A stretch of DNA of 39,957 nucleotides, from positions 1-39,957 of the forward strand of contig JAHITJ010000129.1 in the NCBI GenBank assembly GCA_018817795.1. Reading direction: 5' to 3'. Below the pieces are notes generated by a model that did no database searches, had not been told where the DNA came from, and saw nothing but the letters and a program-made list of their open reading frames with translations. Shown here one piece after another: positions 19,931-29,221 of this stretch. This stretch comes from Myxococcota bacterium. GTDB taxonomy: Bacteria; Myxococcota_A; Polyangia; HGW-17. The translations under genes and the position numbers were made by a program. Each line of letters begins with the position of its first letter. Position 1 is the first letter of the stretch.

Positions 19931-20578
19931 ATGGAAAAAAATCCGAAAAGACGCATGACCCTGGTGCTGTCCAGGCTCGAGGAGCTTTATCCCGAGGTGG
20001 AGTCCGCCCTCGTCACGGGAAATCCGTACCAGAAACTGGTGGCCACCATCCTGTCGGCACAGTGTACCGACGCCCGCGTGAACCTGGTCACGCCCGCGCT
20101 CTTCGTGCGTTATCCCGACGCCCGCGCCCTGGCTCGGGCCGAGGTGGCCGAGCTCGAAGGCCTGATCCACTCGACGGGCTTCTACCACGCCAAGGCCAGG
20201 CACCTGCTCGGGGCCTCCCTCCAGCTCGTGGAGCGGCACGACGGCGAGGTCCCTGCCGACCTTGACGCCCTCCTGGCGCTGCCCGGTGTCGCGCGCAAGA
20301 CCGCCAACTGCGTGCTCAACGACTGCTTCGGTGTCGCCTCGGGCATCGTCGTGGACACGCACGTGGCCCGGCTCGCGCTGCGGCTGGGCTTCACCGTGGC
20401 CGACAAGGGCCGTGCCGAGATCATCGAGCGTGATCTGATGGCGCTGGTCCCCCGCGAGCACTGGATCGTCGTCTCTCACCGGCTGATCGCCCACGGCCGT
20501 GCCGTGTGCACCGCCCGGAAGCCCGCCTGCGACCGCTGCCCCCTGTCGGAGTTGTGCCCATCCGACGGCAGGGTCTGA
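19931..20578 (+). CDS. nth: Endonuclease III (DNA glycosylase/AP lyase)
   Basis: The enzyme excises oxidised pyrimidines and cleaves the abasic site in base excision repair. The 215 residues carry the helix-hairpin-helix LPGVARKTAN with catalytic Lys123, VVDTHV with catalytic Asp142, and a C-terminal [4Fe-4S] cluster motif C193-x6-C200-x2-C203-x5-C209. All essential residues are present. It lies 7 nt after trxA, so the two are probably one transcript. The pairing makes sense as oxidative-damage protection, though that is inference. Confidence 0.96.
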   Translation: MEKNPKRRMTLVLSRLEELYPEVESALVTGNPYQKLVATILSAQCTDARVNLVTPALFVRYPDARALARAEVAELEGLIHSTGFYHAKARHLLGASLQLVERHDGEVPADLDALLALPGVARKTANCVLNDCFGVASGIVVDTHVARLALRLGFTVADKGRAEIIERDLMALVPREHWIVVSHRLIAHGRAVCTARKPACDRCPLSELCPSDGRV

Positions 20579-20646
20579 ACCTGCATCTTTCACATGAGAA
20601 ACAACCGAAAGTATGATACAGTGACGGCCCGATCCGGGGTCGAGCC

Positions 20647-21603
20647 ATGGGACGAAAACTACTATTCTGCTGTACCACCCTCCTGCTGATGGCGTGCTCC
20701 TCGAAAGAGGCGCCCCAACCTGTTGTTCCTATCGAGGATTGGACCCTGCCGCCACCCTCCGTTGGTTCCGAAGTCGTCGCCACCGTCGACGGTGCACCGA
20801 TCACGGTGGCGGAGGTGACCTCCCGGGCCAGGGCCGGCAGCCTGACTCCCGAGCAGGCCCTGGAGCAGGCCATCACCGATCAACTGGTTCTGACCCACGC
20901 GCTGGCGAACCAGGATCCACAGGTCCTCTCCGACTCGTTCAAGGCCGCCGCCGTGCAGCACCTGATCTCGAAGCAATTCGAGCCGGCGAACACCCCCGAG
21001 AACATTCCCGACGACACGCTTCGATCCATCTACGACGAAATCCAGAGGCGCGATCACTCCCCTTCGCAGTTCGGCGACAAGAAGTTCTTCTTCTCACACG
21101 GCCAGTGGCGTTCAGTCGTACAGTTCGTCGTCCAGGCCAGCGACATGCCCGACGCCGAGGCGGTCTCCACGGTGGAAAGCATGCTGCGGCTCACCCGCGA
21201 CCACTTCCAGTTGCAGTCCCAGACCGGACAAGCCGAGTTCCGCGACAGCGCATGGAATCCCCACCATTCCTTCATCCCGGTGCGGTTCGAGCAACTGCCG
21301 CCGCTCTCGCTGGACTCCGATGAGAACCTGTACCGCCTGGGCGGCGAATTCGACGTGTCCTTCCTCGACAAGATCTTCGCCCTGGCGGGGGTCGGATCCT
21401 TCACCGAGGTGTTTTCGACTAGGTTCGGGCTGCACTGGGCCTACCTGACCAGCATCATTCCCGAACGGCACGAGTCCTTTGAAGAGGTCAGGGAGGAACT
21501 GCGCAACAGCATCGGCGACAGTCACCGGGCCCAGCGCTTCGAGGAATGGCTCTTCCGGCTCCGGCGGGAACACCACGTGACCGCCCCGGGAGGACGAAAA
21601 TAG
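20647..21603 (+). CDS. PpiC/SurA-like peptidyl-prolyl isomerase lipoprotein
   Basis: The 318-residue protein has a lipoprotein signal ending LLMAC (Cys17). 'EVVATVDGAPITVAEV' followed by an Ala-rich helix recalls the SurA/PrsA N-terminal chaperone domain. The later part ('FALAGVGSFTEVFSTRFGLHW' then 'EEVREELRNSIGDSHRAQRF') follows the end of a parvulin domain and its C-terminal helix. The central parvulin core is divergent, so isomerase activity is uncertain. It probably assists folding of secreted proteins in the periplasm. The roadblock gene starts 2 nt after its stop, so the two are co-transcribed. Confidence 0.78.
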   Translation: MGRKLLFCCTTLLLMACSSKEAPQPVVPIEDWTLPPPSVGSEVVATVDGAPITVAEVTSRARAGSLTPEQALEQAITDQLVLTHALANQDPQVLSDSFKAAAVQHLISKQFEPANTPENIPDDTLRSIYDEIQRRDHSPSQFGDKKFFFSHGQWRSVVQFVVQASDMPDAEAVSTVESMLRLTRDHFQLQSQTGQAEFRDSAWNPHHSFIPVRFEQLPPLSLDSDENLYRLGGEFDVSFLDKIFALAGVGSFTEVFSTRFGLHWAYLTSIIPERHESFEEVREELRNSIGDSHRAQRFEEWLFRLRREHHVTAPGGRK

Positions 21604-21605
21604 CC

Positions 21606-21974
21606 GTGCCCACCGCTTTTACGGAATTTCTCGCAGAGCTCGTCGGCACGGTACCGATGGCCATCGGCGCGGTCATCCAGGACTCCGACGGCGAGACCGT
21701 GGACTCCTTCGGACACATGTCGGCCTTCGACCTCATGGTGCAATCGGCCCAATGGGGACTGCTCTGGCGCGAGCTGCAGTTCCCTCCCGAGCCACGAAGG
21801 CTCACCGGCACCACCGAGATCCTCATCGAGACTGACCGCCAGAAGATCCTGCTGACCACGCTTTTCAAGGAATACTATCTGGTGTTCATCCTGAGCAAGG
21901 AAACCCAGTTGACCGAGGCACGGCGCATCCTGGACCAGTACCTGGCCGCGATTCGCGAGGAGATGGGACTATGA
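21606..21974 (+). CDS. Roadblock/LC7-family protein
   Basis: The 122-residue protein begins at a GTG (21606) with GGAGG about 12 nt upstream. 'FLAELVGTVPMAIGAVIQD SDGETVDSFG' and the later 'TEILIETDRQKILLTTLFKEYYLVFIL' give the alternating strand and helix order of Roadblock/LC7 domains. These dimerise and in myxobacteria regulate Ras-like GTPases (MglB acts on MglA). No GTPase gene is nearby, so its partner is unknown. Its stop overlaps the next gene's start (ATGA at 21971-21974). Cytoplasmic. Confidence 0.75.
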   Translation: MPTAFTEFLAELVGTVPMAIGAVIQDSDGETVDSFGHMSAFDLMVQSAQWGLLWRELQFPPEPRRLTGTTEILIETDRQKILLTTLFKEYYLVFILSKETQLTEARRILDQYLAAIREEMGL

Positions 21975-22765
21975 CCGACACCCCCACCAAGACCTGTGTC
22001 ATCACCGGAGCCTCCAGCGGACTGGGCGTGGAGCTGGCCCTCGAGGTCGCCGGCACCCTGGACTTCACAGACCTGGTGCTGACGGCGCGCCGCCGCGAGC
22101 GCATGGAGGAGCTGGCCCTGAGGCTGCGCGAGCGCAAGCCCGGCCTCGGGATCCACATCGTGTGCGCGGATCTGTCGGCGGATGATGGCGTGTCCACCTT
22201 GTTCGAGGGCATCGGAGCCCTGCTGCCCACGGTCGGAATGTGGATCAACAACGCAGGCTTCGGCTTTCGTGGCCCGTTCATCGAGCAGGAGCCCGCCGAC
22301 CTCGACCGCATGATCGACGTGGACGTGCGCGCCCTGATGCAGTGCACCCGAAGGATCCTGCCCTCGATGATCGCCCGGCGCGACGGCCGGATCCTGAACA
22401 TCAGTTCCGTCGCCGCCTTCTCTCCGATTCCGTGGTTCGCCGTGTACGCGGCCTCCAAGGCCTTCGTGCTCTCGTTCTCCGAGGCGCTGGCCCACGAGCT
22501 CGCCGGAACCGGCGTCACCATCACGGCGTTCTGTCCGGGACCCATGCCCACGGAGTTCTTTGACATCGCCGGCAAGACCCGCTGGCATGGACCCTCGGTG
22601 CTGTGGATCTCCCCCGACCGGGCCGCCCGCGAAGCCATCTCCGCGACCCTGGCCGGACAGGCCGTGCACATCCCCCAGAAGCTCTTCGTGCTGGAGACCT
22701 TCCTGGCGCGGTTCTCGCCGCGTTCCCTTATTTCGGCCGTCTCGGGCCGCATTTTCAAGGATTGA
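21971..22765 (+). CDS. Short-chain dehydrogenase/reductase
   Basis: This 264-residue classical SDR has the cofactor motif TGASSGLG (12-19), NNAGFG (93-98), a serine in ISS (about 145), and the catalytic pair Y159-x3-K163. The residue after the second strand is TARRRER, and an Arg-rich end there often favours NADP(H). The C-terminal region 'GPMPTEFFD' and the basic tail resemble ketoreductases of lipid or steroid type, but the substrate cannot be predicted. It overlaps the roadblock gene by 4 nt and ends 12 nt from the convergent VWA lipoprotein gene. Confidence 0.9.
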   Translation: MTDTPTKTCVITGASSGLGVELALEVAGTLDFTDLVLTARRRERMEELALRLRERKPGLGIHIVCADLSADDGVSTLFEGIGALLPTVGMWINNAGFGFRGPFIEQEPADLDRMIDVDVRALMQCTRRILPSMIARRDGRILNISSVAAFSPIPWFAVYAASKAFVLSFSEALAHELAGTGVTITAFCPGPMPTEFFDIAGKTRWHGPSVLWISPDRAAREAISATLAGQAVHIPQKLFVLETFLARFSPRSLISAVSGRIFKD

Positions 22766-22777
22766 TCACCGGGTTGT

Positions 22778-24442
22778 TCAGCGACGGCGGCGGATGAAGA
22801 GGAAGCCGGCCAGCGTGGCCAGGAACCAGAGGGCGGCGGTCCCGGGGGCGCTGCCAGAGGTGGTGCAGCCCAGGGGGGACATCACGACGTCATCTCCGTA
22901 GTAATAACACTCGCCGTTGCCGCAATAATCGTAGTAGCCATTGGCCTCGATGTTGACCAGGAGCGTCTCCATCAGTTGGATGTCGGCGGTCAGGTCGTCA
23001 TCGGCGAGCTCGGCGTTCACGGCATAGGCATAATCGATGGTGGAGATCAGCAGCTCGCGGGCCAGGGTGAAGTCGTAGTAGGACGAGCGCTGGCAGACTT
23101 CCTTGAGGCCCAGGAAGATGTTGAGCATCGCATAGCTCTTGCGCATCGAAGCCGCGGAGTAGAAATCTCCCTCGGGCATCATCCCTCCATCGGACAGGTC
23201 GGAGACCACCACGCGCTGGGGTCCCACGGTCTCGCCGGTCTGGGGATCGGTGTAGCTCATGGTCAAAAGGATCCCGGACAGCGACATGGTGTTGGCCTGC
23301 GGCACGATGCGCACGAACATCGCCGAGCCGCCGCCGCGCCGCGAGTTCGGATCCTCGATGTTCTCGGAGGTGCGCGAGGCCAGGTAGATCGCAGGGAAGG
23401 TCGCCTCGCCGCCGGCGGACGAGGACGTGAAGTTCTCGAAACCGACGGTGTCGCCGATGTAGAAATCAGGACCCGAGGACAGGGTGAAGTGCACGTTCTC
23501 GGCGATCGGGAAGGAGAAGAAGTCCACCTCCTCGACGAAGATGTCCGGAAGGGCCATGCTGTTCTCGATGAAGTAGAAGTTGCCGCCGGCCATGGCCAGC
23601 TCCTTCATCAGGTCGTAGTTGACGTCGGTGCCCACGCCGATGCTGGTCAACTGGGAGGTCTTCGTCGCCTTCTCACGGGCGAAGGCGATGATCGAGTTCG
23701 GGTCCGTGATGCCGGCGGTGGGCTGTCCGTCGGACAGGAAGACCACGCGGGCATAGCGTCCCTCGGCCGCTGACATCGCTGCGATGTCGAAGCCCAGCCA
23801 GAGGGCGTCATAGATGTTGGTGCTGCCGCCGGCCACGAGGCGGTTGACGTTGGCGTGCATGATCTGGCGGTTCTCGGCGGAGTCGACGTACATCAACTCC
23901 TGGGCCTCACGGGCCAGGTCGGAATAGGCCACCAGGGCCAGCCGGTCGGTCGCCTCGAGGGAGTCGATCATCATGTGCAGTCCCTGCCGGACATATTCCA
24001 ACTTGTTGTCCGAGTACATCGAGCCCGACACGTCGATTACGGCGATGAAATCGGTGGGGGGACGCTCGTAGTCCTGCGGGTTGACCTGCGACTTCATGCC
24101 GACCTGCAGCACGTTCATGTAGTCCGAACTGAGCACGGAAACACCACGGCCGAGCTGGCCGAACAGGCAGATGTCCTCACCGCAGTCTTCAGTCTGATAC
24201 TCGATGTAGTGCTCGGAAAAGAAACCGTTGGCGTCGAGGGTGTCTGGACCGGGGATGCCGCCGGCGTTCACGATGTCGCGGAACACGCCGATGTCCTGGA
24301 CGCCGCCGATGTTGACGTTCCCGTTGTTGGTGTTGTTGCCATTGTTCACGGAAGTGGATTTGGCCCCGTCGTCGGCGGCACAACCGTTGAAAATCGTCAC
24401 CGCCGAAAGAACCATAAGCAAAATAATAAGGTAGTTTTTCAT
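22778..24442 (-). CDS. VWA-domain lipoprotein with MYXO-CTERM-like tail
   Basis: The 554-residue protein starts at the ATG at 24442, with GGAGG 8 nt upstream and a lipoprotein signal ending IFNGC (Cys21). An Asn/Gly-rich linker leads to a VWA domain whose MIDAS reads IDVSGSMYSD (D137), with further elements 'LVAYSDLA' and 'VVFLSDGQPTAGI'. The C-terminus is Cys-Thr-Thr-Ser-Gly, a hydrophobic helix and RRRR. This is the MYXO-CTERM arrangement recognised by myxosortase-like proteases. Having both a lipid anchor and such a tail is unusual. It likely binds partners through metal at the cell surface. The position next to gltX gives no functional clue. Confidence 0.85.
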   Translation of the reverse strand: MKNYLIILLMVLSAVTIFNGCAADDGAKSTSVNNGNNTNNGNVNIGGVQDIGVFRDIVNAGGIPGPDTLDANGFFSEHYIEYQTEDCGEDICLFGQLGRGVSVLSSDYMNVLQVGMKSQVNPQDYERPPTDFIAVIDVSGSMYSDNKLEYVRQGLHMMIDSLEATDRLALVAYSDLAREAQELMYVDSAENRQIMHANVNRLVAGGSTNIYDALWLGFDIAAMSAAEGRYARVVFLSDGQPTAGITDPNSIIAFAREKATKTSQLTSIGVGTDVNYDLMKELAMAGGNFYFIENSMALPDIFVEEVDFFSFPIAENVHFTLSSGPDFYIGDTVGFENFTSSSAGGEATFPAIYLASRTSENIEDPNSRRGGGSAMFVRIVPQANTMSLSGILLTMSYTDPQTGETVGPQRVVVSDLSDGGMMPEGDFYSAASMRKSYAMLNIFLGLKEVCQRSSYYDFTLARELLISTIDYAYAVNAELADDDLTADIQLMETLLVNIEANGYYDYCGNGECYYYGDDVVMSPLGCTTSGSAPGTAALWFLATLAGFLFIRRRR

Positions 24443-24633
24443 AACCACAACCTCCGATCCGATCCGGACCATGGCAGAATTCATGCCACTTTCTTGGCAC
24501 CAGATTGGAAAATCCAAGTATTTCATAGCATTTTCATCGGTTTTTTCCAGTCGCTTTTTCACTTATTTACAATAGAGGCGACGTGGGTCTGACATTTCTG
24601 TCAGGGGATGGGCGAAAAGTGACACGGACCGGG

Positions 24634-26109
24634 TCAGCCGGCAGCGGGAGGAGCGGGCAGCGTCTTGAGGTGGTTCATGGCCTGGCGCAGGCGGACGCGG
24701 GTCCGTTCGCGACCGACGATGAACATGCTCTCGAACAGCGGCGGGGTGGCCTTCCGGCCAGTCACGCCCACGCGCACGGGCATGAAGACGTCCTTGGTCT
24801 TCCAGCCGCGGCTCTCGGTGACCCGGCGCAGCAGCGCCTCGAGGTTCTCGACGGTGTAGTCCTCCATGCCGTCGATGGCCTCGACGAGCTCCTCGAACAA
24901 CGCGACCATCTCCGCGGGCGTGCGGCCCTTGGGAACCAACTGTTTTCCGTCCTCGGTGGCGTAGTCGAGCTGGCAGTTGAAGAAGAACGTCGACAGGTCC
25001 ACGAAGTCGGTGAGCGTGCGCATCCGCTCGTGGACCAGCGGCATGATCTTCTCGAAGTAGTCGCGGTTGAGCCACAGGCCCTGCACGGCGTCGAGCAGGC
25101 TCTGGGGCGTCATCTCCCGCAGGTACAGGCCGTTGAGCCACACCAGTTTCTCGAGGTCGAACACGGGGCCGCCGAGGCTGACCTTCTCGAACGAGAAAGC
25201 CTGGATCATCTCGGGCAGCGTGAACTTCTCCACGTCGTTTCCGAAGGAGAAGCCCATCAGCGCGAGGAAGTTGACCAGGGCCTCCGGAAGGACGCCGTAC
25301 TCCTTGTAGAACAGCAGGGACACGGGGTTCTTGCGCTTGGAGATCTTCGAGCGCGTCTTGTCGGGATTGCGCAGCAGCGGCATGTGGATCCACTGCGGTG
25401 CCTCCCAGCCGAAGGCCTCGTACAGACGGATATGCTTGGGCGTGGAAGGGATCCACTCCTCGGCCCGGATCACATGGGTGATGCCCATCAGATGATCGTC
25501 GACGACGTTGGCCAGGTGGTAGGTCGGAAAACTGTCGCTCTTGAGCAGCACCTGATCGTCGAGCTCGCGGTACGAGCGCACGATCTGGCCGCGCAGTTGG
25601 TCGACCATCACGGAGTCACCCTCCAGCGGCATCTTCAGGCGGATCACGAAGGGCTCTCCGGCGGCCGCCCTGCGGTCGCTCTCCTCACGATCGAGGTTGC
25701 GGCACAGGCGATCGTAGCCCGGCGGGGTGTTGGCGGCCTTCTGGTAGACGCGCAGCTGGTTGAGCCGCTCGTTGGTGCAGAAGCAGCGGTAGGCCTCGCC
25801 CTTCTCCAGCAGCTCCAATGCGTGCTTCTCGTAGATGTCCCGGCGCTCACTCTGGCGGTAGGGGCCGCAGGGACCTCCCACGTCGGGTCCCTCGTCCCAG
25901 GACAGGCCCAGCCAGTGAAGGCTGTCCATGATCGCCTTCTCGGAGTCCCGGCGGGCGCGGGCCTGGTCGGTGTCCTCGATGCGCAGGAGGAACTGGCCCC
26001 CATGCTGCTTGGCGAAGACGTAGTTGAACAGCGCGATGTACGCGGTGCCGACGTGCGGATCCCCGGTGGGGCTCGGGGCGATGCGGGTGCGGACGGGTCG
26101 GTTGGTCAT
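24634..26109 (-). CDS. gltX: Glutamyl-tRNA synthetase
   Basis: The 491-residue class I enzyme attaches glutamate to tRNA. The HIGH-type motif is PSPTGDPHVGTAY (HVGT at 19-22) and the KMSKS-type motif is KISKR (255-259). 'LLRIEDTDQARAR' and 'AEEWIPSTPKHIRLYEAFGW' are also typical of GltX. Whether it also charges tRNA-Gln for the amidotransferase route cannot be told from the sequence. The ATG at 26109 has AGGAG 7 nt upstream. It lies 13 nt downstream of ugd on the same strand and is probably co-transcribed with it. Confidence 0.97.
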   Translation of the reverse strand: MTNRPVRTRIAPSPTGDPHVGTAYIALFNYVFAKQHGGQFLLRIEDTDQARARRDSEKAIMDSLHWLGLSWDEGPDVGGPCGPYRQSERRDIYEKHALELLEKGEAYRCFCTNERLNQLRVYQKAANTPPGYDRLCRNLDREESDRRAAAGEPFVIRLKMPLEGDSVMVDQLRGQIVRSYRELDDQVLLKSDSFPTYHLANVVDDHLMGITHVIRAEEWIPSTPKHIRLYEAFGWEAPQWIHMPLLRNPDKTRSKISKRKNPVSLLFYKEYGVLPEALVNFLALMGFSFGNDVEKFTLPEMIQAFSFEKVSLGGPVFDLEKLVWLNGLYLREMTPQSLLDAVQGLWLNRDYFEKIMPLVHERMRTLTDFVDLSTFFFNCQLDYATEDGKQLVPKGRTPAEMVALFEELVEAIDGMEDYTVENLEALLRRVTESRGWKTKDVFMPVRVGVTGRKATPPLFESMFIVGRERTRVRLRQAMNHLKTLPAPPAAG

Positions 26110-26122
26110 GGGATTCTCCTGC

Positions 26123-27442
26123 TCATTCCGGGCGGATGACCGGACGGCCGATGCCTTCGTAGTAGAAGCCGTTGGCGCGGATTTCCTGCGTGTTCCACAC
26201 GTTGCGGCCATCGAACAGGCTGTTGCCGCGCATGGCCTTGCGGATGCGCGCGAAATCGGGACGCTGGAACTCGTGCCACTCGGTGACCAGGCACGTTGCG
26301 TCGGCGCCCTCCACGGTGTCATACAGGTTGTCGAAGTAGGTGCGGTTTGCGGAGGCGGGGAAACTTGCCTTGAAGTTGTCCATCGCGACCGGATCATAGG
26401 CGCGCACAATCGCGCCCTTCTGCTCGAGCAGCTCCACGATCACCTTCGCGGGGGCCTCGCGGATGTCATCAGTGTTGGGTTTGAACGCGAGTCCGAGCAC
26501 GGCCACGACCTTGCCCTTCAGATCGCCGAGGCGGCGCTCCATCTTTTCCACCAGGATGCGCTTCTGCCGCTCGTTGCTCGAGGAGGTGGCCTCGACGACG
26601 TCGAGGAACTGGTCCACCTGGTGCGACAGATACAGCAAAGCGCTGATATCCTTGGGAAAACACGAGCCGCCATAACCGGTGCCTGCATACAGGAACTTCG
26701 GTCCGATGCGTGAATCCGAGCCCATGCCCTTGCGCACCAGCTCCACGTCCGCGCCCACGATCTCGCAGAGGCGGGCGACGTTGTTCATGAACGAGATGCG
26801 CGTGGCCAGGAACGCGTTGGAGGCGTACTTGGTCAACTCCGCGCTGCGGGTGTCCATGTCGATGATGCGCTCGCGGGAGCGCACGAACGGCTGGTAGAGT
26901 TCGTGCATGACGCGGCGCGCCCTTTCGTCGTCGGTGCCGATGACCACGCGCTCGGGGCGCATGAAGTCGTTGATCGCGTCGCCTTCCTTCAGGAACTCGG
27001 GATTGGAGACGACCACAGCCTCATGCTGGGAGTTGCGGTTGAAGATGTCCTGGATGATATCGGCGGTGCCCACTGGAACGGTGCTTTTGTCCACGATCAC
27101 CGTAAAACCGTTGATGTTTTTCGCCACGACCTCGGCGGCCGCCTTCAGAGCGGAGAGGTCTGCGTTTCCGTCATCACCCTGGGGGGTACCGACGGCCAGG
27201 AAGACGACCTGGACGTTCTGGACCGCCTCGGACAGGTTCGTCGAGAAGATCAGGCGCTTCTTCTCCACGTTCCGCGCGACCATCACATCGAGACCTGGTT
27301 CATAAATAGGAATCTCACCCTTCCAGAGCATCTGGATTTTCTTCTCGTCGATGTCCACGCAATGCACTGTGTTCCCGAAATCCGCGAACGCCGCGCCCGC
27401 CACCAGACCGACATAGCCAGTACCAATTACACATACCTGCAT
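26123..27442 (-). CDS. ugd: UDP-glucose 6-dehydrogenase
   Basis: The 439-residue enzyme oxidises UDP-glucose twice to UDP-glucuronate for capsule, lipopolysaccharide or exopolysaccharide synthesis. It shows the NAD motif GTGYVGL (7-13), DKSTVPVGT (118-126), NPEFLKEG, and catalytic Cys261 in GTGYGGSCFPKD. The C-terminal UDP-binding domain ends with FDGRNVWN. Start ATG at 27442. No strong Shine-Dalgarno is seen except CAAGGAGAG about 6 nt upstream. A hairpin (27473-27495) lies in its leader. It sits 13 nt upstream of gltX, an unusual neighbour for a sugar dehydrogenase. Confidence 0.95.
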   Translation of the reverse strand: MQVCVIGTGYVGLVAGAAFADFGNTVHCVDIDEKKIQMLWKGEIPIYEPGLDVMVARNVEKKRLIFSTNLSEAVQNVQVVFLAVGTPQGDDGNADLSALKAAAEVVAKNINGFTVIVDKSTVPVGTADIIQDIFNRNSQHEAVVVSNPEFLKEGDAINDFMRPERVVIGTDDERARRVMHELYQPFVRSRERIIDMDTRSAELTKYASNAFLATRISFMNNVARLCEIVGADVELVRKGMGSDSRIGPKFLYAGTGYGGSCFPKDISALLYLSHQVDQFLDVVEATSSSNERQKRILVEKMERRLGDLKGKVVAVLGLAFKPNTDDIREAPAKVIVELLEQKGAIVRAYDPVAMDNFKASFPASANRTYFDNLYDTVEGADATCLVTEWHEFQRPDFARIRKAMRGNSLFDGRNVWNTQEIRANGFYYEGIGRPVIRPE

Positions 27443-27472
27443 TGTTTTCTCTCCTTGTTAGGGAGACTCATT

Positions 27473-27495
27473 AACCGGGTTCAAACAGCCCGGTT
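27473..27495. promoter_or_regulatory. Hairpin in the ugd leader
   Basis: AACCGGG-TTCAAACAG-CCCGGTT is a perfect 7-bp inverted repeat with a 9-nt loop, about 30 nt upstream of the ugd start codon. It has no T-run on the minus strand, so it is more likely a leader structure or operator than a terminator. Confidence 0.4.
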
Positions 27496-27661
27496 TCTCC
27501 CTTCGGCACGTTCTGACAGGGAAACGATTCGATGTCAATGATTCTGCACATCCACAGGGGTGTCTCGAAAAGTGCACACAGGACCATGTTCTATCATTTT
27601 CGTGCGAGGTTTTTCCACGGCGTCCTCCGAAGGAAAAAAAGCCGAAAAAACCCGAATTCTC

Positions 27662-27690
27662 TTGACACACATGGAAAGTGAGAGAATATT
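27662..27690 (+). promoter_or_regulatory. Candidate promoter of tig-clpP-clpX
   Basis: TTGACA (27662-27667) is followed after 17 nt by AATATT (27685-27690), four of six -10 matches. The leader to the tig start would be about 115 nt. Confidence 0.45.
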
Positions 27691-27812
27691 CTACGCGCTT
27701 TTACGGGCCTGCCGGGCCTGATTGTCCCGCCGGCAGAACCGCCTGATGTTCCGTTTTTTTTAACCCTTTCATTGATCCCGTTCCCTTCGGCGATCAACTG
27801 AGGATATACAAC

Positions 27813-29210
27813 ATGCAATTCAACGTTGAAGGTTTCACCATAGAGAACATCAACCCGATCCAGATCCGCATCCAGGGTCTCGTGCCCTGGAAGGAAGTCG
27901 AAAAGAAGTTCGACGAAACCTACCGCGAAATCTCCAAGAACATGCGTTTCCGCGGCTTCCGCAAGGGGAAGGTGCCCCGTCAGATGCTCGAAAAAATGTT
28001 CTCCAAGCACGTCGAGACCGACCTGCTTCAGGAGCTCACCCGCGAGGCCCTCGTGGAGTTCCTGCGTCTGAAGGAGTCGATCCGTCCGGCCGACAATCCC
28101 CGTGAGTGGAAGGTCACCCCGGGCGAATTTGTGAAGGGACAGGACCTGCCGTTCTCCTCCGAGCTCGAGTTGATCCCTGAGGTCGAGCCCCAGGGCTACG
28201 AGGGCCTCAAGGCCACGCGCCTGACCGCGCCGGTGAAGGAACAGTCCATCGACGAGGAGCTTGAACGCCTCGTTCAGCGCAACACCCGCGTCAACTCCAT
28301 CGAGAACACGACCCTGGCAGCCGGCACGCACGTGCAGTTGAACGTCATGGGCAAGCTCGGCGACGAGCCCGTTTCCCTCGAGAACCAGAACGTGACCGTC
28401 CCTGCATCGGCCGTGCCCGCCGATGACAGCCACCTGGCGCGTGTGGCCGCCGTCCTCTTCGGCTTCCACCTGCCGGAAGTGCCCTACGAGAACGAGATCT
28501 CCATCCCCGCCTTCGAGGACCATCCGGAGGGCCGCGTGCTCGTCGAGATCACCAAGGCCTTCACCCACGAAAAGCCCGAGCTCGACGATGATTTCGCCAA
28601 GGAGACCGGTCGGGGTGACACCCTGGCCCAGCTGCGCGAGTCCGTCGGCAAGGACATCGCCGAGGAACTGAAGAACCGCTCCGAGACGCTGCTCGAGCGC
28701 GAGCTGCTCAAGCAGATCGTCGAGGCCAATCCGTTCGATCTGGGCCAGGGACTGATCCGGCGCCAGGCCGAGATGAAGGTCGACCAGATCCTCATGCAGT
28801 TGGGCGTGGATCCCGAGAATGAGGCGTTCCTCGAGACCAAGAAGACGCTGGCCAAGAACTACTTCGCCAAGGCCGAGAAGGAGATCCGCGAGAACCTGCT
28901 GCTCGAAGGCATCGCCAAGAGGGAAAACGTGGAGATCTCCGACGAAGCCCTCGAGAACAAGCTCAAGGAGCTGGCCGACCGGAGCAACAAGAGCGTGGAG
29001 CGCATCAAGGCCGACTACACCCGCGACGGCAAGCTCGAGGGAATCCGCTACATGCTTCGCATGGAAAAGACCATTGACCTGATCAAGGGCAAGGCCACCA
29101 TCACCGAAGAGAAGGTCGACGAACTGCCGGCCCTCCAGGAAGAGGAACCGCAACCCGAGGAGACGCATGATCACGAGTGCGGCCCCGACTGCGATCACGA
29201 CCATCACTAA
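27813..29210 (+). CDS. tig: Trigger factor with a His/Cys-rich tail
   Basis: Trigger factor is the ribosome-bound chaperone that meets nascent chains. The 465 residues include the ribosome-docking signature GFRKGKVP (48-55). A FKBP-like isomerase region (about 160-250) appears degenerate. The long helical chaperone domain ('[20 protein letters not shown]') completes the fold. The last 14 residues ([14 protein letters not shown]) are rich in His, Asp and Cys, a metal-binding tail like that of SlyD but not usual in trigger factor. ATG at 27813 with GAGG about 10 nt upstream. clpP starts 11 nt after the stop, so this is the common tig-clpP-clpX operon. Confidence 0.95.
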   Translation: MQFNVEGFTIENINPIQIRIQGLVPWKEVEKKFDETYREISKNMRFRGFRKGKVPRQMLEKMFSKHVETDLLQELTREALVEFLRLKESIRPADNPREWKVTPGEFVKGQDLPFSSELELIPEVEPQGYEGLKATRLTAPVKEQSIDEELERLVQRNTRVNSIENTTLAAGTHVQLNVMGKLGDEPVSLENQNVTVPASAVPADDSHLARVAAVLFGFHLPEVPYENEISIPAFEDHPEGRVLVEITKAFTHEKPELDDDFAKETGRGDTLAQLRESVGKDIAEELKNRSETLLERELLKQIVEANPFDLGQGLIRRQAEMKVDQILMQLGVDPENEAFLETKKTLAKNYFAKAEKEIRENLLLEGIAKRENVEISDEALENKLKELADRSNKSVERIKADYTRDGKLEGIRYMLRMEKTIDLIKGKATITEEKVDELPALQEEEPQPEETHDHECGPDCDHDHH

Positions 29211-29221
29211 AGGAATCCATC

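Larger units (their letters stand above)
27443..27812. other. Divergent regulatory spacer between ugd and tig
   Basis: About 370 bp contain no supportable gene. They hold a leader hairpin for ugd (27473-27495), a candidate promoter for the tig-clpP-clpX operon (27662-27690) and a T-rich stretch before the tig ribosome-binding site. Confidence 0.7.

Noticed and set aside
27475-27495. tRNA T-arm-like sequence containing GGGTTCAAAC
   Set aside because: The loop is 9 nt rather than 7, and no acceptor, D or anticodon arm lies at the right distance.
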